This document shows, piece after piece, positions 19,158 through 28,300 of a DNA stretch of 64,000 bases. The position numbers were made by a program, and so were the translations under genes. The notes under the pieces are model-generated. The model searched no databases. It worked only from the letters and a program-made list of their open reading frames with translations, and was not told the origin of the DNA. Positions within the stretch are counted from its first letter, which is position 1. Each line of letters begins with the position of its first letter. Origin of the DNA: Bacillota bacterium (GTDB lineage: Bacteria > Bacillota > Clostridia > Acetivibrionales > DTU013); the NCBI GenBank assembly GCA_023412665.1, contig JAEZCA010000003.1, positions 1 to 64,000 on the forward strand, read 5' to 3'.

Positions 19158-20006
19158 ATGACCGAAAGCCGTTACCATACAAAATGTGAGGGGAAATGCT
19201 GCGGCCTTTGCTGTACCAGGATAGAAAACCTTGGTGTTTCGAAAGGGCCGGTAGACATCCTGGAAAATGTCAATATACACATACATTGCGGGGAGCTGAC
19301 CGCCATAATCGGGCCGAACGGGGGAGGCAAAAGCACTCTTCTGAAGGCTCTGCTCGGTGAGCTTCCCTATTCGGGACAGCTCAAATATCTGGACTCCAAG
19401 GGCAGCCGCAGCGGCCAGCCTGTGATCGGGTATGTGCCCCAGCATCTGAGCTTTGACACGGGTACCCCGGCAAGCGTCTCGGATCTGTTCGTCGCCAGCC
19501 TGTCAAAGAAGCCTGCCTGGCTGCTGAGACCCCATAGCATCAGAAAAAGGGCTATGGAAGGCCTTGAGAAGGTGAAGGCGGAGCATTTGATCGACAGAAG
19601 GCTGGGAGCACTTTCGGGAGGCGAACTGCAAAGAGTGCTGCTGGCACTGGCCCTGGATCCTGTGCCCAACCTCCTGCTGCTGGATGAGCCTGTTTCAGGA
19701 ATTGACCAGGGAGGGCTGGAGCTGTTTTATAACACTGTTGCCGAGCTAAGGCGCAACTATGACCTTTCTATAATCCTTGTGTCCCATGACTTTGATCTTG
19801 TATCTCGATATGCGGACCGCGTTGTCCTTCTTAACAGGACAGTGATAGCCAGCGGCACACCGAAAGAGGTTTTCAGCAACGAGAATACGCTTAAGACTTT
19901 TGGGATCACGGGCTTTTTTAACGGGTTATGCAAAAATGAAAAAAACAACAGCAATATAAATGCCCAATACAGTAACAGTGATGAGGGGGACAGGAATAAT
20001 GCTTGA
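19158..20006 (+). CDS. znuC: Zinc ABC transporter ATP-binding protein
   Basis: A 282-residue ATPase that drives metal uptake on the inner membrane face. Walker A GPNGGGKST (about residue 52), signature LSGGELQRVLLALAL, Walker B LLLLDEPVSGID and the switch His in ILVSHDFDL are present. Unusual is the N-terminus before the first ABC strand: residues 7-19 carry HTKCEGKCCGLCC, a five-cysteine cluster that could bind metal. GGAGAGG precedes the start. The 3' end overlaps znuB by eight bases, implying translational coupling. Confidence 0.88.
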   Translation: MTESRYHTKCEGKCCGLCCTRIENLGVSKGPVDILENVNIHIHCGELTAIIGPNGGGKSTLLKALLGELPYSGQLKYLDSKGSRSGQPVIGYVPQHLSFDTGTPASVSDLFVASLSKKPAWLLRPHSIRKRAMEGLEKVKAEHLIDRRLGALSGGELQRVLLALALDPVPNLLLLDEPVSGIDQGGLELFYNTVAELRRNYDLSIILVSHDFDLVSRYADRVVLLNRTVIASGTPKEVFSNENTLKTFGITGFFNGLCKNEKNNSNINAQYSNSDEGDRNNA

Positions 20007-20838
20007 ATTCTGGTATAGTGCAGTAGATTTTTTGCTGCCCTATGAGTGGACGAAGTATGATTTTATGAAAAACGCTTTGCTGGCTGTGCTTTTGCTCACT
20101 CCACTGTTCGGACTTCTGGGGACGATGGTTGTAAGTAACAGGATGGCCTTTTTTTCGGACTCCATAGGTCACGGCGCATTTACAGGCATAGCTATAGGCG
20201 CTCTGTTCGGAGGACTGCAGCCATTGGTTGGCGCAGTGCTGTTCTCAGCTGTGTTTGCTGTAGTTATTACGGTAATAAAGAATAAAAGCAAAGCCTCCAC
20301 TGATACCATTATCGGTGTGTTTTCATCGACCGCTGTTGCACTGGGGCTGATTCTGCTCTCCTCAGGCGGTTTTAACAAATACTCAACTTATCTGGTGGGT
20401 GATTTGTTGAGCATCTCGCCTGTTGAGCTGCTCTTGCTTTTAGTATCATTCATATTGGTAATAGTGCTGTGGCTGCTTATATTCAACAGGGTGCTGCTGA
20501 TCAGCATCAACCAGTCACTAGCTGCAAGCCGCGGTATTAATACACTGCTTGTCGATATCTTTTTTACTATAGCCATCGCAGTTATAGTCACCATAACTAT
20601 CCAATGGGTCGGATTGCTTATAATCAATTCGCTGATTGTTTTGCCTGCTGCCGCTTCACGCAACGTTACCAGGAACATGCGGCAGTATCATGCGGTGTCT
20701 GTTGGCATTTCTATGTTCTCAGGCATTTCCGGACTAATTGCTTCATACTATATGGATACAGCCACAGGTGCAACAATAGTGCTGATAGCAGCAGTGATTT
20801 TCTTTGCTCTGTTCTTTATCAGAAAAAGGTTCGCATAA
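19999..20838 (+). CDS. znuB: Zinc ABC transporter permease
   Basis: A 279-residue inner-membrane permease of the ABC-3 (ZnuB/MntB) family, forming the channel for the metal. About eight hydrophobic segments are present, with family motifs MAFFSDSIGHGAFTGIAIG, SSTAVALGLILLSSGG, the EAA-like SRGINTLLVDI and LLIINSLIVLPAAASRN. The start at 19999 is inside the end of znuC with ACAGGA before it. A stand-alone hairpin repeat follows and could help end the transcript. Confidence 0.9.
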   Translation: MLEFWYSAVDFLLPYEWTKYDFMKNALLAVLLLTPLFGLLGTMVVSNRMAFFSDSIGHGAFTGIAIGALFGGLQPLVGAVLFSAVFAVVITVIKNKSKASTDTIIGVFSSTAVALGLILLSSGGFNKYSTYLVGDLLSISPVELLLLLVSFILVIVLWLLIFNRVLLISINQSLAASRGINTLLVDIFFTIAIAVIVTITIQWVGLLIINSLIVLPAAASRNVTRNMRQYHAVSVGISMFSGISGLIASYYMDTATGATIVLIAAVIFFALFFIRKRFA

Positions 20839-20945
20839 CCACTGTGAGAGCAGCCTTCCATAACAGACGCTGCAGTCTGCCATCGTAAATTATTGGTAAA
20901 TATCGAATGGAAAAAACATTAGTGCATATGATACAATAATCAGTG

Positions 20946-20970
20946 TAACGAGGCAGACGCCTCGTTGAAA
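20946..20970 (+). repeat. Minimal modular repeat R7 (outer stem only)
   Basis: AACGAGGC (20947-20954), four-base loop AGAC, GCCTCGTT (20959-20966), then GAAA. This is the outer stem of the repeat family with everything else missing. It lies just after TACAAT (near 20931), so it may be at the 5' end of the next transcript. Confidence 0.75.
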
Positions 20971-21012
20971 TGTAAAGCCAAGATACAGATCTGTTATGAG
21001 GGGGATGATTGA

Positions 21013-21687
21013 ATGAGCGATTTTGTTCCTGAAATCCACGGCGTGCTCAGAAGGCACATGGTGCGTGTGCCTGAAGTTATATCACAGGTCAGCGGCATAA
21101 AGATATTCGGAAAGCTGATAAAATCCATACTGTTTACAACAGATGTTGCCATAATAAAAAACTGCAATGCCAATGCAATTATTGCTGTGTATCCTTTTAC
21201 GCCTCAGCCGATCATTACCCACACTATCATTGCGGCCTCGGATGTTCCTGTCTTCTGCGGGATCGGAGGAGGGACGACCACGGGAAAAAGAGTTGTCAAT
21301 CTGGCGATGGACGCCGAATTCCAGGGAGCTATCGGGGTCGTGGTCAACGCTCCTACACCTAATGATATTGTGAAGCAGGTCACACAAAGGATAGACATAC
21401 CTCTCGTGGTGACAATTGTTTCAGACAGGTCGGATATTTCCAAAAGGATCGCTTCCGGAGCATCGATACTGAATGTGTCCGGAGCCGGCAAAACCATTGA
21501 TATTGTGAAAAGGATACGGGACCGTTTTCCTGAGGTGCCTATTATTGCAACAGGTGGTCCAAATGACGATACGATACTCAAAACAATCGAGGCGGGAGCC
21601 AATGCTATCACATATACTCCTCCCACATCCGCAGAAATTTTTAAAGGGCTCATGAATAAATATAGAAATACTGATGACATTATTTAA
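21013..21687 (+). CDS. TIM-barrel-like conserved protein, function unknown
   Basis: A 224-residue soluble protein with alternating beta and alpha segments like a TIM barrel: NANAIIAVYPFTPQP, VPVFCGIGGGTTTGKRVVN, GAIGVVVNAPTP, SGASILNVSGAG and PIIATGGPNDDTI, where the last two look like phosphate-binding loops. Clostridial relatives are usually labelled only as hydrolases, without proof. GAGGGGGA precedes the start. It sits between the zinc transporter and csoR in the same direction, 78 bases before csoR, but nothing in the sequence ties it to metals. I do not assign a reaction. Confidence 0.6.
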   Translation: MSDFVPEIHGVLRRHMVRVPEVISQVSGIKIFGKLIKSILFTTDVAIIKNCNANAIIAVYPFTPQPIITHTIIAASDVPVFCGIGGGTTTGKRVVNLAMDAEFQGAIGVVVNAPTPNDIVKQVTQRIDIPLVVTIVSDRSDISKRIASGASILNVSGAGKTIDIVKRIRDRFPEVPIIATGGPNDDTILKTIEAGANAITYTPPTSAEIFKGLMNKYRNTDDII

Positions 21688-21764
21688 CGGCGCAGGCAGT
21701 GCTTGTTCACGATGACTGGCGTTATTGCCCACTGCGACAATATACTTGCTGGAGGAAAACAGGG

Positions 21765-22052
21765 ATGAGTGAAAGACAAAATGTGTCCAAGGAGGACATC
21801 ATTAAACGCTTCAAACGGATAGAAGGCCAGGTCAAGGGTATTTCGCGCATGATCGAGGAGGATAAATGCTGCATGGATATACTTACACAGATCGCAGCAG
21901 TCCGGGCGGCGATCAACAAGGCCGGAAGCATCATGCTTGAACAGCATTCGATGACCTGTATTGAAGATGCTGTCGCATCAGATGACAGGGAAAAGGCCGT
22001 GGAGGATCTGACAAAGGCTATCCAAAGCTTTATCAGATTCAGCGACCGCTGA
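21765..22052 (+). CDS. csoR: CsoR-family copper-sensing (or persulfide-sensing) repressor
   Basis: A 95-residue all-helical repressor. The family opening DIIKRFKRIEGQVKGISRMIEEDKCCMDILTQ-type sequence is clear. The copper ligands Cys36, His61 and Cys65 (QHSMTC) are all present at canonical spacing, favouring CsoR over the CstR persulfide sensors that lack this His. An extra Cys35 is adjacent. GGAGG lies nine bases before the ATG at 21765. It ends only four bases from the convergent TlpA-like gene. Two palindromes of the CsoR-box type lie at 23686 and 23750, in the promoters of the redox genes next door. Confidence 0.88.
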   Translation: MSERQNVSKEDIIKRFKRIEGQVKGISRMIEEDKCCMDILTQIAAVRAAINKAGSIMLEQHSMTCIEDAVASDDREKAVEDLTKAIQSFIRFSDR

Positions 22053-22056
22053 TATT

Positions 22057-22749
22057 TCAATAGAGCGGCGCATTTTCCCGTGCCATATCCATTATTTTTC
22101 GCATGGTTTCATGGTCGGTTTTTCCCGGGATATATGTGTACAAAGAGCCATCCTTGTTTACAACGAATGTCGTCGGATACCCGCTGACTCCGAAGATACC
22201 TCCTGCGACTTGCCCATCTTCATCCAGAAGGACCTTTAGTCCTATTTCATTTTTCGTTATATAATCCTTGACGGTATCATAGGACTCCTGGACATTCACT
22301 GCCAGTACGACGGCATCGCCGGCCTCTTCCAGTTCCTTGTCAAGCTTGTTGAAATCAGGCATCTCCTCGATGCAGTATTTGCACCAAACAGCCCAGAAAT
22401 TGAGTACTACTATTTTACCCTTATAATCCGAAAGACTGACTTCATTGCCGTCAAGATCCTTGAGAGTGAAGTCGGGCACCATTATCCTGTCATCTTCATC
22501 ACCGGTGCCGGAGTCACTGCCAGCATCGTTACCGGAGCCATCAGTGGTGCCGTCATCGGTATTATTGGTGCCGGTGTCCTGTGTGTCATCCTGTGATTGC
22601 CCGTCGTTATTGGCGGAGTCGGCTAATGCATCGGGGACCGGCGGCTGTATTATCATTTGTGACTGGTACTTGTCATAAAAGACATATGCCGCAATAAATA
22701 TGAGGACCAGGGCAGTTATCCATATTATCAAGCTAGTGTATTTTTTCAT
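22057..22749 (-). CDS. TlpA/ResA-like membrane-anchored thioredoxin
   Basis: A 230-residue thiol-disulfide oxidoreductase acting outside the membrane. Residues 5-26 are a membrane anchor. A low-complexity Asp/Ser/Gly/Thr linker (about 45-85) follows, then a redoxin domain opening VPDFTLKDLDGNEVSLSDYKGK. The active site is WCKYC (Cys123, Cys126), followed by the cis-proline loop GVSGYPTTFVV. AAGGAGG precedes the start. The CcdA-like gene lies 10 bases upstream, so the two are co-transcribed; CcdA would pass electrons from cytoplasmic thioredoxin to this protein. The upstream promoter carries a CsoR-type box. Confidence 0.87.
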   Translation of the reverse strand: MKKYTSLIIWITALVLIFIAAYVFYDKYQSQMIIQPPVPDALADSANNDGQSQDDTQDTGTNNTDDGTTDGSGNDAGSDSGTGDEDDRIMVPDFTLKDLDGNEVSLSDYKGKIVVLNFWAVWCKYCIEEMPDFNKLDKELEEAGDAVVLAVNVQESYDTVKDYITKNEIGLKVLLDEDGQVAGGIFGVSGYPTTFVVNKDGSLYTYIPGKTDHETMRKIMDMARENAPLY

Positions 22750-22759
22750 ATATCCTCCT

Positions 22760-23488
22760 TCAGGACAAGGTCAGGTACTTAAGGTTGTCAGTGAATACCA
22801 GTATGCCGGCTGCTATCAGCAATATACCGGATATTATGCTTATGATCCTGCTGTTCTTTTTCAGCCAACTGAATAAACCTTTTACGTTCTCAAAAATTGC
22901 CGCCGATACAACAAAGGGTATTGCCAGTCCGAGTGAATAGACCAGCAGCAGTAATATACCTTCTGCAACTGTCCCGGAGTTCCCGGCCAGCACAAGAGCA
23001 GATCCGAGGAAGGCACCGAGACAGGGTGACCAGCCTAAACCGAATACGGCCCCGAATAGAACTGAACCCATGAACCTTAAATTATCTATATTTATATGGA
23101 ATCTCCGCTCACTGTTGAGAAAGCCGACTTTTATAATGCCTGTGAAGTTAAGGCCAAACAGCACCATGACAGCTCCGCTTATTTTTTGAAGCAAATCCCT
23201 GTTGCTTTCAAAAAAGCCGCCTATTGTCGCCGCCACAGCGCCAAGGATGATAAACACAAGGGTGAAGCCGGAAACAAACCCCAGAGAATTGATGATGAGA
23301 GAAGATGGCCTGCGGGCGCTGGATTTGACGGAAGCTGCGGCTGCTGCCGGACTGCCCTGGGCATTTTGGCTGTCCGTCGTATCGGGAGTCCCGGCAAGGT
23401 ACATGAAGTAAAGCGGGAGCATGGGAAGTATACATGGTGAGATAAATGTCAATATGCCTTCTGCAAATGTTAGTATAAATGGCAGCAT
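22760..23488 (-). CDS. ccdA: CcdA-like thiol-disulfide transmembrane electron carrier
   Basis: A 242-residue polytopic membrane protein of the DsbD/CcdA family. It passes reducing power across the membrane to extracytoplasmic thioredoxins. Six or so hydrophobic segments are seen, and the two redox cysteines are in FISPCILPMLPLY and GLGWSPCLGAF, the canonical positions. A hydrophilic loop between segments 1 and 2 is Ala/Ser-rich. GGGAGG lies before the start at 23488. It is the first gene of a two-gene unit with the TlpA-like gene, read divergently from the glutaredoxin gene. Confidence 0.88.
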   Translation of the reverse strand: MLPFILTFAEGILTFISPCILPMLPLYFMYLAGTPDTTDSQNAQGSPAAAAASVKSSARRPSSLIINSLGFVSGFTLVFIILGAVAATIGGFFESNRDLLQKISGAVMVLFGLNFTGIIKVGFLNSERRFHINIDNLRFMGSVLFGAVFGLGWSPCLGAFLGSALVLAGNSGTVAEGILLLLVYSLGLAIPFVVSAAIFENVKGLFSWLKKNSRIISIISGILLIAAGILVFTDNLKYLTLS

Positions 23489-23680
23489 GCTTCCCGTGTC
23501 CTCCCGGCATTATTCAGTGACTGCTTATTTGCGCTGATGCTGGTTCAAAAGTTTCAACAAATCCTGCCTCAACTATTTTATCGGATCCTATAACTTATTG
23601 TAGCAAATTTTGCACTGTAATTTTAGTAGGTAGTTTTTCTTATTTTTGCTTGTTCAGTATTTCTCATGCAGCAGTCAAAT

Positions 23681-23709
23681 AGTATATACCCTAACGGGGT
23701 ATGTGTAAA
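23681..23709 (-). promoter_or_regulatory. Minus-strand promoter of ccdA unit with a CsoR-type box in the spacer
   Basis: Read on the minus strand, TTTACA (23709-23704), 17-base spacer, TATACT (23686-23681). The spacer holds the palindrome ATACCC-TAACG-GGGTAT (23686-23702), so a bound repressor would block polymerase. The 5' leader to ccdA is about 190 bases. Confidence 0.7.
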
Positions 23710-23721
23710 CAAAATAAATTC

Positions 23722-23768
23722 TTGCACTCAAAATAAGTTTTTGTTATTATATACCCATAGGGGGTATA
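23722..23768 (+). promoter_or_regulatory. Plus-strand promoter of the glutaredoxin gene with a CsoR-type box over the start site
   Basis: TTGCAC (23722-23727), 17-base spacer, TATTAT (23745-23750). The palindrome TATACCC-ATAGG-GGGTATA (23750-23768) covers the predicted transcription start. It is the second of two G/C-core TACCC...GGGTA boxes in this 350-base gap, matching the operator style of CsoR-family repressors. Confidence 0.72.
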
Positions 23769-23838
23769 TATAAATAGTACCCTGAAGTAAAGAATATATA
23801 TAGAAATTTATTGCTAAAATTAATAGGAGGTAAGGATT

Positions 23839-24066
23839 ATGTCAGTTAAAGTATATTCAACTCCATCATGCCCATGGTGCACTGTTGCTAAAAATTATCT
23901 CAAATCACGCAATATCCAGTTTGATGAGGTGGATGTATCAAAAAACAGGGAAGCGGCTGTTGAAATGGTGCAGAAGTCCGGCCAAAGAGGCGTGCCTGTG
24001 ATCGATATAAACGGCAGTATCATAGTTGGATTTGATCAGGGAGCAATAGACAGCTTGATTAGATAG
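23839..24066 (+). CDS. Glutaredoxin-like protein (CPWC active site)
   Basis: A 75-residue thioredoxin-fold protein, VKVYSTPSCPWCTVAKNYL, with Cys-Pro-Trp-Cys active site, then the GVPVIDING cis-proline loop. It resembles NrdH/YruB-type glutaredoxins that reduce cytoplasmic disulfides. AGGAGGT lies a few bases before the start. It is read divergently from the CcdA/TlpA unit, and both promoters carry CsoR-type boxes, which points to a joint copper or sulfur stress response. No ribonucleotide reductase gene is nearby. Confidence 0.9.
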   Translation: MSVKVYSTPSCPWCTVAKNYLKSRNIQFDEVDVSKNREAAVEMVQKSGQRGVPVIDINGSIIVGFDQGAIDSLIR

Positions 24067-24181
24067 ATCATTGTGCAATTGAGGGTTCTCTCATGGATTG
24101 ATGAGCTTATTCGGCACGGTCAGGCTGCGATCCGCCCGGCTATATGACAGTACTGACCGAGGTGTGCAAATTCAAATATTT

Positions 24182-24239
24182 GGCCACATAATAACTATTG
24201 GGAGTCTCCATAACTCTACAATATGTGTATTATGTGGCC
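24182..24239. repeat. Perfect 12-base inverted repeat
   Basis: GGCCACATAATA (24182-24193) is matched exactly by TATTATGTGGCC (24228-24239), with a 34-base loop. It sits 116 bases after the glutaredoxin gene in a 392-base gap. It may be a terminator (weak T-rich tail TTATACTTTC) or a structured transcript end. Nothing else is seen in this gap before the promoter at 24358. Confidence 0.5.
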
Positions 24240-24357
24240 TTATACTTTCAATTAATTCAATGAAATTGTGACCAAGACCTGGTAGATTGCTCACCCATAT
24301 ATTGCAGGTTGGAAAATAGTTTTCATGCGTATACCGAGAACAGTATCTCAGACTGCA

Positions 24358-24386
24358 TTGATAAATAATGAAAATTATTATATAAT
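24358..24386 (+). promoter_or_regulatory. Promoter of the zinc-ribbon gene
   Basis: TTGATA (24358-24363), 17-base spacer, perfect TATAAT (24381-24386). A short CGAGC/GCTCG hairpin and a CTCT...AGAG pairing that includes part of the ribosome site GAGGGGAG lie in the leader. Confidence 0.65.
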
Positions 24387-24458
24387 ATCCTCAAATTACT
24401 AAAAACACTCGAGCGGGGCTCGATGTCTCTTATTTTTTTTCGAGAGGGGAGAATATAA

Positions 24459-25085
24459 ATGTTTTGCGAGAATTGTGGAAATCCGTTGCCTGAGGACTCA
24501 AAGTTTTGTTTGAGCTGCGGCGAAAAAGTAGTCAGTGCCGCGCCTGAGGGTCAGGCGATACAGGAAACTGCTGTAGCTGCTGATACAGTTCAGGTCGATG
24601 AAGCACCGGCTGCCGATACTGTAGTCCAGACAGAACAACAGGCAGCACCTGCGGAACCCATCCAATATGAACCTCAGCCCAAACCTGCTGCTCCCGTTGC
24701 CCAGCCCAGACCGGCCCAGCCCGCTCCTCAGCCTGAACCTAACCGTTATTCGGCGCCGTCACCGGCTCCTCAACCTGCAGCATACCAGCAGCCTGCTGCG
24801 CAAGTGAATCAGCCAATAGCAAAAAGTGACAAGCCGCTGCCTACATGGAAGTTTATGGGCATAATGCTGCTGTCCGGTATACCGATAGTAGGCTTTATAA
24901 TGATCCTGGTCTGGAGCTTCGGACATTCATGCAACAGGAACACCAAAAGCTACGCCAGAGCAGTGCTGATTTTCGGAATAATAGGATTTATATTGACTAT
25001 TGTCGGAATTATTATCAATATTGAGTCTATAAGAGCTTTAACGGATTACATAAATTCCAATTTCGAGATCGGTATGGTTGGCTGA
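24459..25085 (+). CDS. Zinc-ribbon, proline-rich membrane protein
   Basis: A 208-residue protein. The N-terminal zinc ribbon is Cys3-x2-Cys6 ... Cys17-x2-Cys20 (MFCENCGNPLPEDSKFCLSCG). Residues 30-125 form a long Ala/Pro/Gln linker. Two hydrophobic segments follow (FMGIMLLSGIPIVGFIMILVW and AVLIFGIIGFILTIVGIII), with a CNRNTKSYARA stretch between. This is a common Bacillota architecture of unknown role, thought to be involved at the membrane; no reaction can be assigned. The ribosome site GAGAGGGGAG is strong. A strong terminator follows at 25118. Confidence 0.8.
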   Translation: MFCENCGNPLPEDSKFCLSCGEKVVSAAPEGQAIQETAVAADTVQVDEAPAADTVVQTEQQAAPAEPIQYEPQPKPAAPVAQPRPAQPAPQPEPNRYSAPSPAPQPAAYQQPAAQVNQPIAKSDKPLPTWKFMGIMLLSGIPIVGFIMILVWSFGHSCNRNTKSYARAVLIFGIIGFILTIVGIIINIESIRALTDYINSNFEIGMVG

Positions 25086-25117
25086 ACATTTCCAACTAAT
25101 TCAACAGTTTGAAGTAA

Positions 25118-25156
25118 AGAGACAATATCGTGAAAACGACATTGTCTCTTTTGTTT
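25118..25156 (+). terminator. Rho-independent terminator after the zinc-ribbon gene
   Basis: AGAGACAATATCGT pairs with ACGACATTGTCTCT (one mismatch) around a GAAA loop, and the right arm runs into TTTTGTTT. Confidence 0.88.
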
Positions 25157-25279
25157 CATGATGCTGCGTTTGCGTGTTCTAGCTGTGATGCCGCTGGCTC
25201 TGGCGGACAATATTTCCTGAAGTCTGTTTATGACAGACTGCGCGATAACCGCATTATGCGAACAAATGTTTGATTTAGG

Positions 25280-25308
25280 TTGCGTTCAGATGCATCGTTG
25301 GTTATAAT
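25280..25308 (+). promoter_or_regulatory. Promoter of pcrA
   Basis: TTGCGT (25280-25285), 17-base spacer, TATAAT (25303-25308), 40 bases before the pcrA start. Confidence 0.6.
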
Positions 25309-25347
25309 ATGAGAGGTGAGAAAAATAATTAAACAGGTGCGGATCAA

Positions 25348-28300
25348 ATGATTACAGATAAGGACAGACAGCAGTTCATACAGTTGAGAAAAAAATTCCT
25401 TGAGATAGAATACGGCAGGCTGAACCCGCAGCAGAGGCAGGCGGTCTTCCAGATAAACGGGCCGCTTCTTGTGCTTGCAGGCGCCGGCTCCGGCAAGACC
25501 TCGGTCCTTGTGAACAGGATCGCATATATGATCAAGTATGGGGATGCATACCATTCGGAGCGTGTTCCCGAAGGGCTGACAACCGCAGATCTGAAGCTTC
25601 TTCAGGATGCAGCCGGTTTGGAGAGCAATGCTTTTCGGGACATCAAGGTGTCAGCCGGAAGTGATCCACTGCCTGATGAGGACAGGGACAGGCTGGTGAG
25701 CATTTTACGGGACAAGCCTGTTCATCCGGCATCGATACTTGCGATAACCTTTACGAACAAAGCCGCGAGAGAAATGAAGGAAAGGCTTGAGGGCATGTTG
25801 GGCGGCGCTGTCAATGACATCTGGGTAAGTACGTTCCATGCCTCATGTGTAAGGATACTCAGGAGGGATATCGAGAAGCTGGGCTACAGCAGGAGCTTTG
25901 TCATATTTGACACATCCGACCAGCAAACTCTTATAAAGGACAGCATAAAGGAATTGAATCTCAATGAGAAAAACTTCCCTGTGAGGGAAGTGCTTTCAAA
26001 GATAGGCAGGGCAAAGGATGAACTGAAGGAACCTCAGGAATATGCCAGGGAGGCCGGCGCCGATTTCAGGCTGAGCAAGATCGCACGCATTTATGAGCTG
26101 TACCAGAGAAAGCTCAGAAACAACAATGCGCTGGATTTTGATGATATTATCATGCTTACCATAAAGCTATTTTTGGACCATCCTCCTGTAATGGAATATT
26201 ATCAGAGGAAATTCAAATACATACTTGTGGATGAGTATCAGGATACAAACACTGCTCAGTATACACTGGTAAGCCTGCTGTCAAAGCATTTCAGAAACCT
26301 GTGCGTGGTGGGCGATGATGACCAGTGTATAGTAGAGGGTTCTGAAATTTTAGTACCCAAGGGAAGTCAAAAAGTTGAGAATATTTACGCAGGGCAAAGC
26401 GTAATATGTGCAGCGGGTCGAGGTACTACCATCGAAGGTATAGTCAGTACCGTTTCATCAAAGGATTATACGGGGAAAATTGTTAAGATAACCACAAGTA
26501 CAGGGAAGATTATTAAAGGTACTCCAAACCATATAGGTTTTGCCAAGTTAAATAGTCAGCCGGGTACTTACTATGTATACCTTATGTATAAAAAAGGTTA
26601 TGGGTATCGTATTGGTCAGACGCAAGGTGTGCGCAGCAGAAAGGGAGAGCATGTGAACGGCTTGTTTGTCAGGTTGAATCAAGAGCACGGGGATAGAATG
26701 TGGATTTTATATTGTACTAATGATAAGGAACAAGCTGCATTCCATGAACAATTATTTTCTTTTAAGTATGGTATCCCTACAGCAGTAAATAAAGATATAG
26801 ATACAGAAAACGCAGTTCAAAGGCTTTTTAATGATTTGTGCATGTTTTTTGAGTATCCTCACCATGTTTGTAATGCAGTAATTCGAGGAGCAACTGGCAG
26901 AAAGATCGTAAACATTGCAGTTTTCAACGGTAGAAAGGCCAGTTCTAAATTAGGCTGGCACAGTCATAGGATATGTCTCAATACTTCTGGACGTGAGTTA
27001 AAGTCCTGTGCACAAACGGCCGATTTCCCCGTTCGTATTGGAAATAGAAGTACATGGAGGATAGAAACAGAGAGAATAGAATATGATGAGGCAGATGTTT
27101 TCGCAAATAGGATCAGTCAACTGGATGAGAATATTGAGATAGTAAAAAAGGCAAGGCTTAGTGAAAATGATAGCTTTTCGTATATGCCCTTATCACATAT
27201 GAAGCCTTCTATGAGTATTCCGATATACGAAGATAGCAGAATCACTGAAGATATTATTGAGAGTGTGGAATTTGAGGACTATAGCGGAAAGATTTATGAT
27301 ATTTCCGTACCACATTTAAGGCAATTTGTTTGTAATGGTATCGTAGTGCATAACTCTATATATGGATGGAGGGGCGCTGATATCAGCAATATCCTGGACT
27401 TTGAAAAAGAATTCAAGGATGCGAGGGTAATAAAGCTGGAGCAGAATTACCGCTCGACCAAGACCATACTCGATGCCGCCAACCATGTCATAAAAAATAA
27501 TCTGGGCAGGAAGAGCAAGAGCCTTTGGACGGAAAATGACAAGGGCGAGGGGGTCCAGTATTTTGAAGCCGGAAACGAGCGGGAGGAGGCAGACTTCATT
27601 GCCTGCCAGATCGAAAGTCTGATAAAGGAAGAGGGCAGAAAATACAAGGATTTTGCGCTGCTTTACAGGATAAATGCCCAGTCCCGTGCCCTTGAGGAAG
27701 CATTTATGAAGGCGGGCATACCCTACCGCATATTTGGAGGTCTGAAGTTCTATGACAGAAAGGAAATAAAGGATATCATTGCATATCTGCGCTTGGTACA
27801 GAATCCTTCCGATGATGTGGCACTAAAAAGGATCATAAACGTACCAAGAAGAGGTATAGGAAACACTACTCTCGATGCTGCCGAAAGTGCTGCAGCAGAA
27901 AGAAGCTGCAGTATATTCTCTATCATATCCTCGGCCCAGGAGGTACCGGAGCTCAAAAGAGCGGCCTCAAAGCTCACGGAGTTCGCCGACATGATCGGCA
28001 GCTTCAGAGCTCTTTCTGACGGCATGGCCGTGTCAGAGCTGATAGAGGCAGTGATCAACAAATCCGGAATACTTGACGAGCTGCAGGCTGAGGAGACGGA
28101 TGAAGCCAGGACTCGTATCGAGAACATAAAGGAGCTCATCTCAGGCGCAATCGAGTTTGAATCCCAAAGCGAAGAGAAGGGACTGGAGGCATACCTTGCA
28201 AATGTATCATTGGTGACAGATATAGACAATCTGGACGGTGACAATGACCGTGTAGTACTAATGACACTCCACAGTGCGAAAGGCCTGGAGTTCCCGGTTG

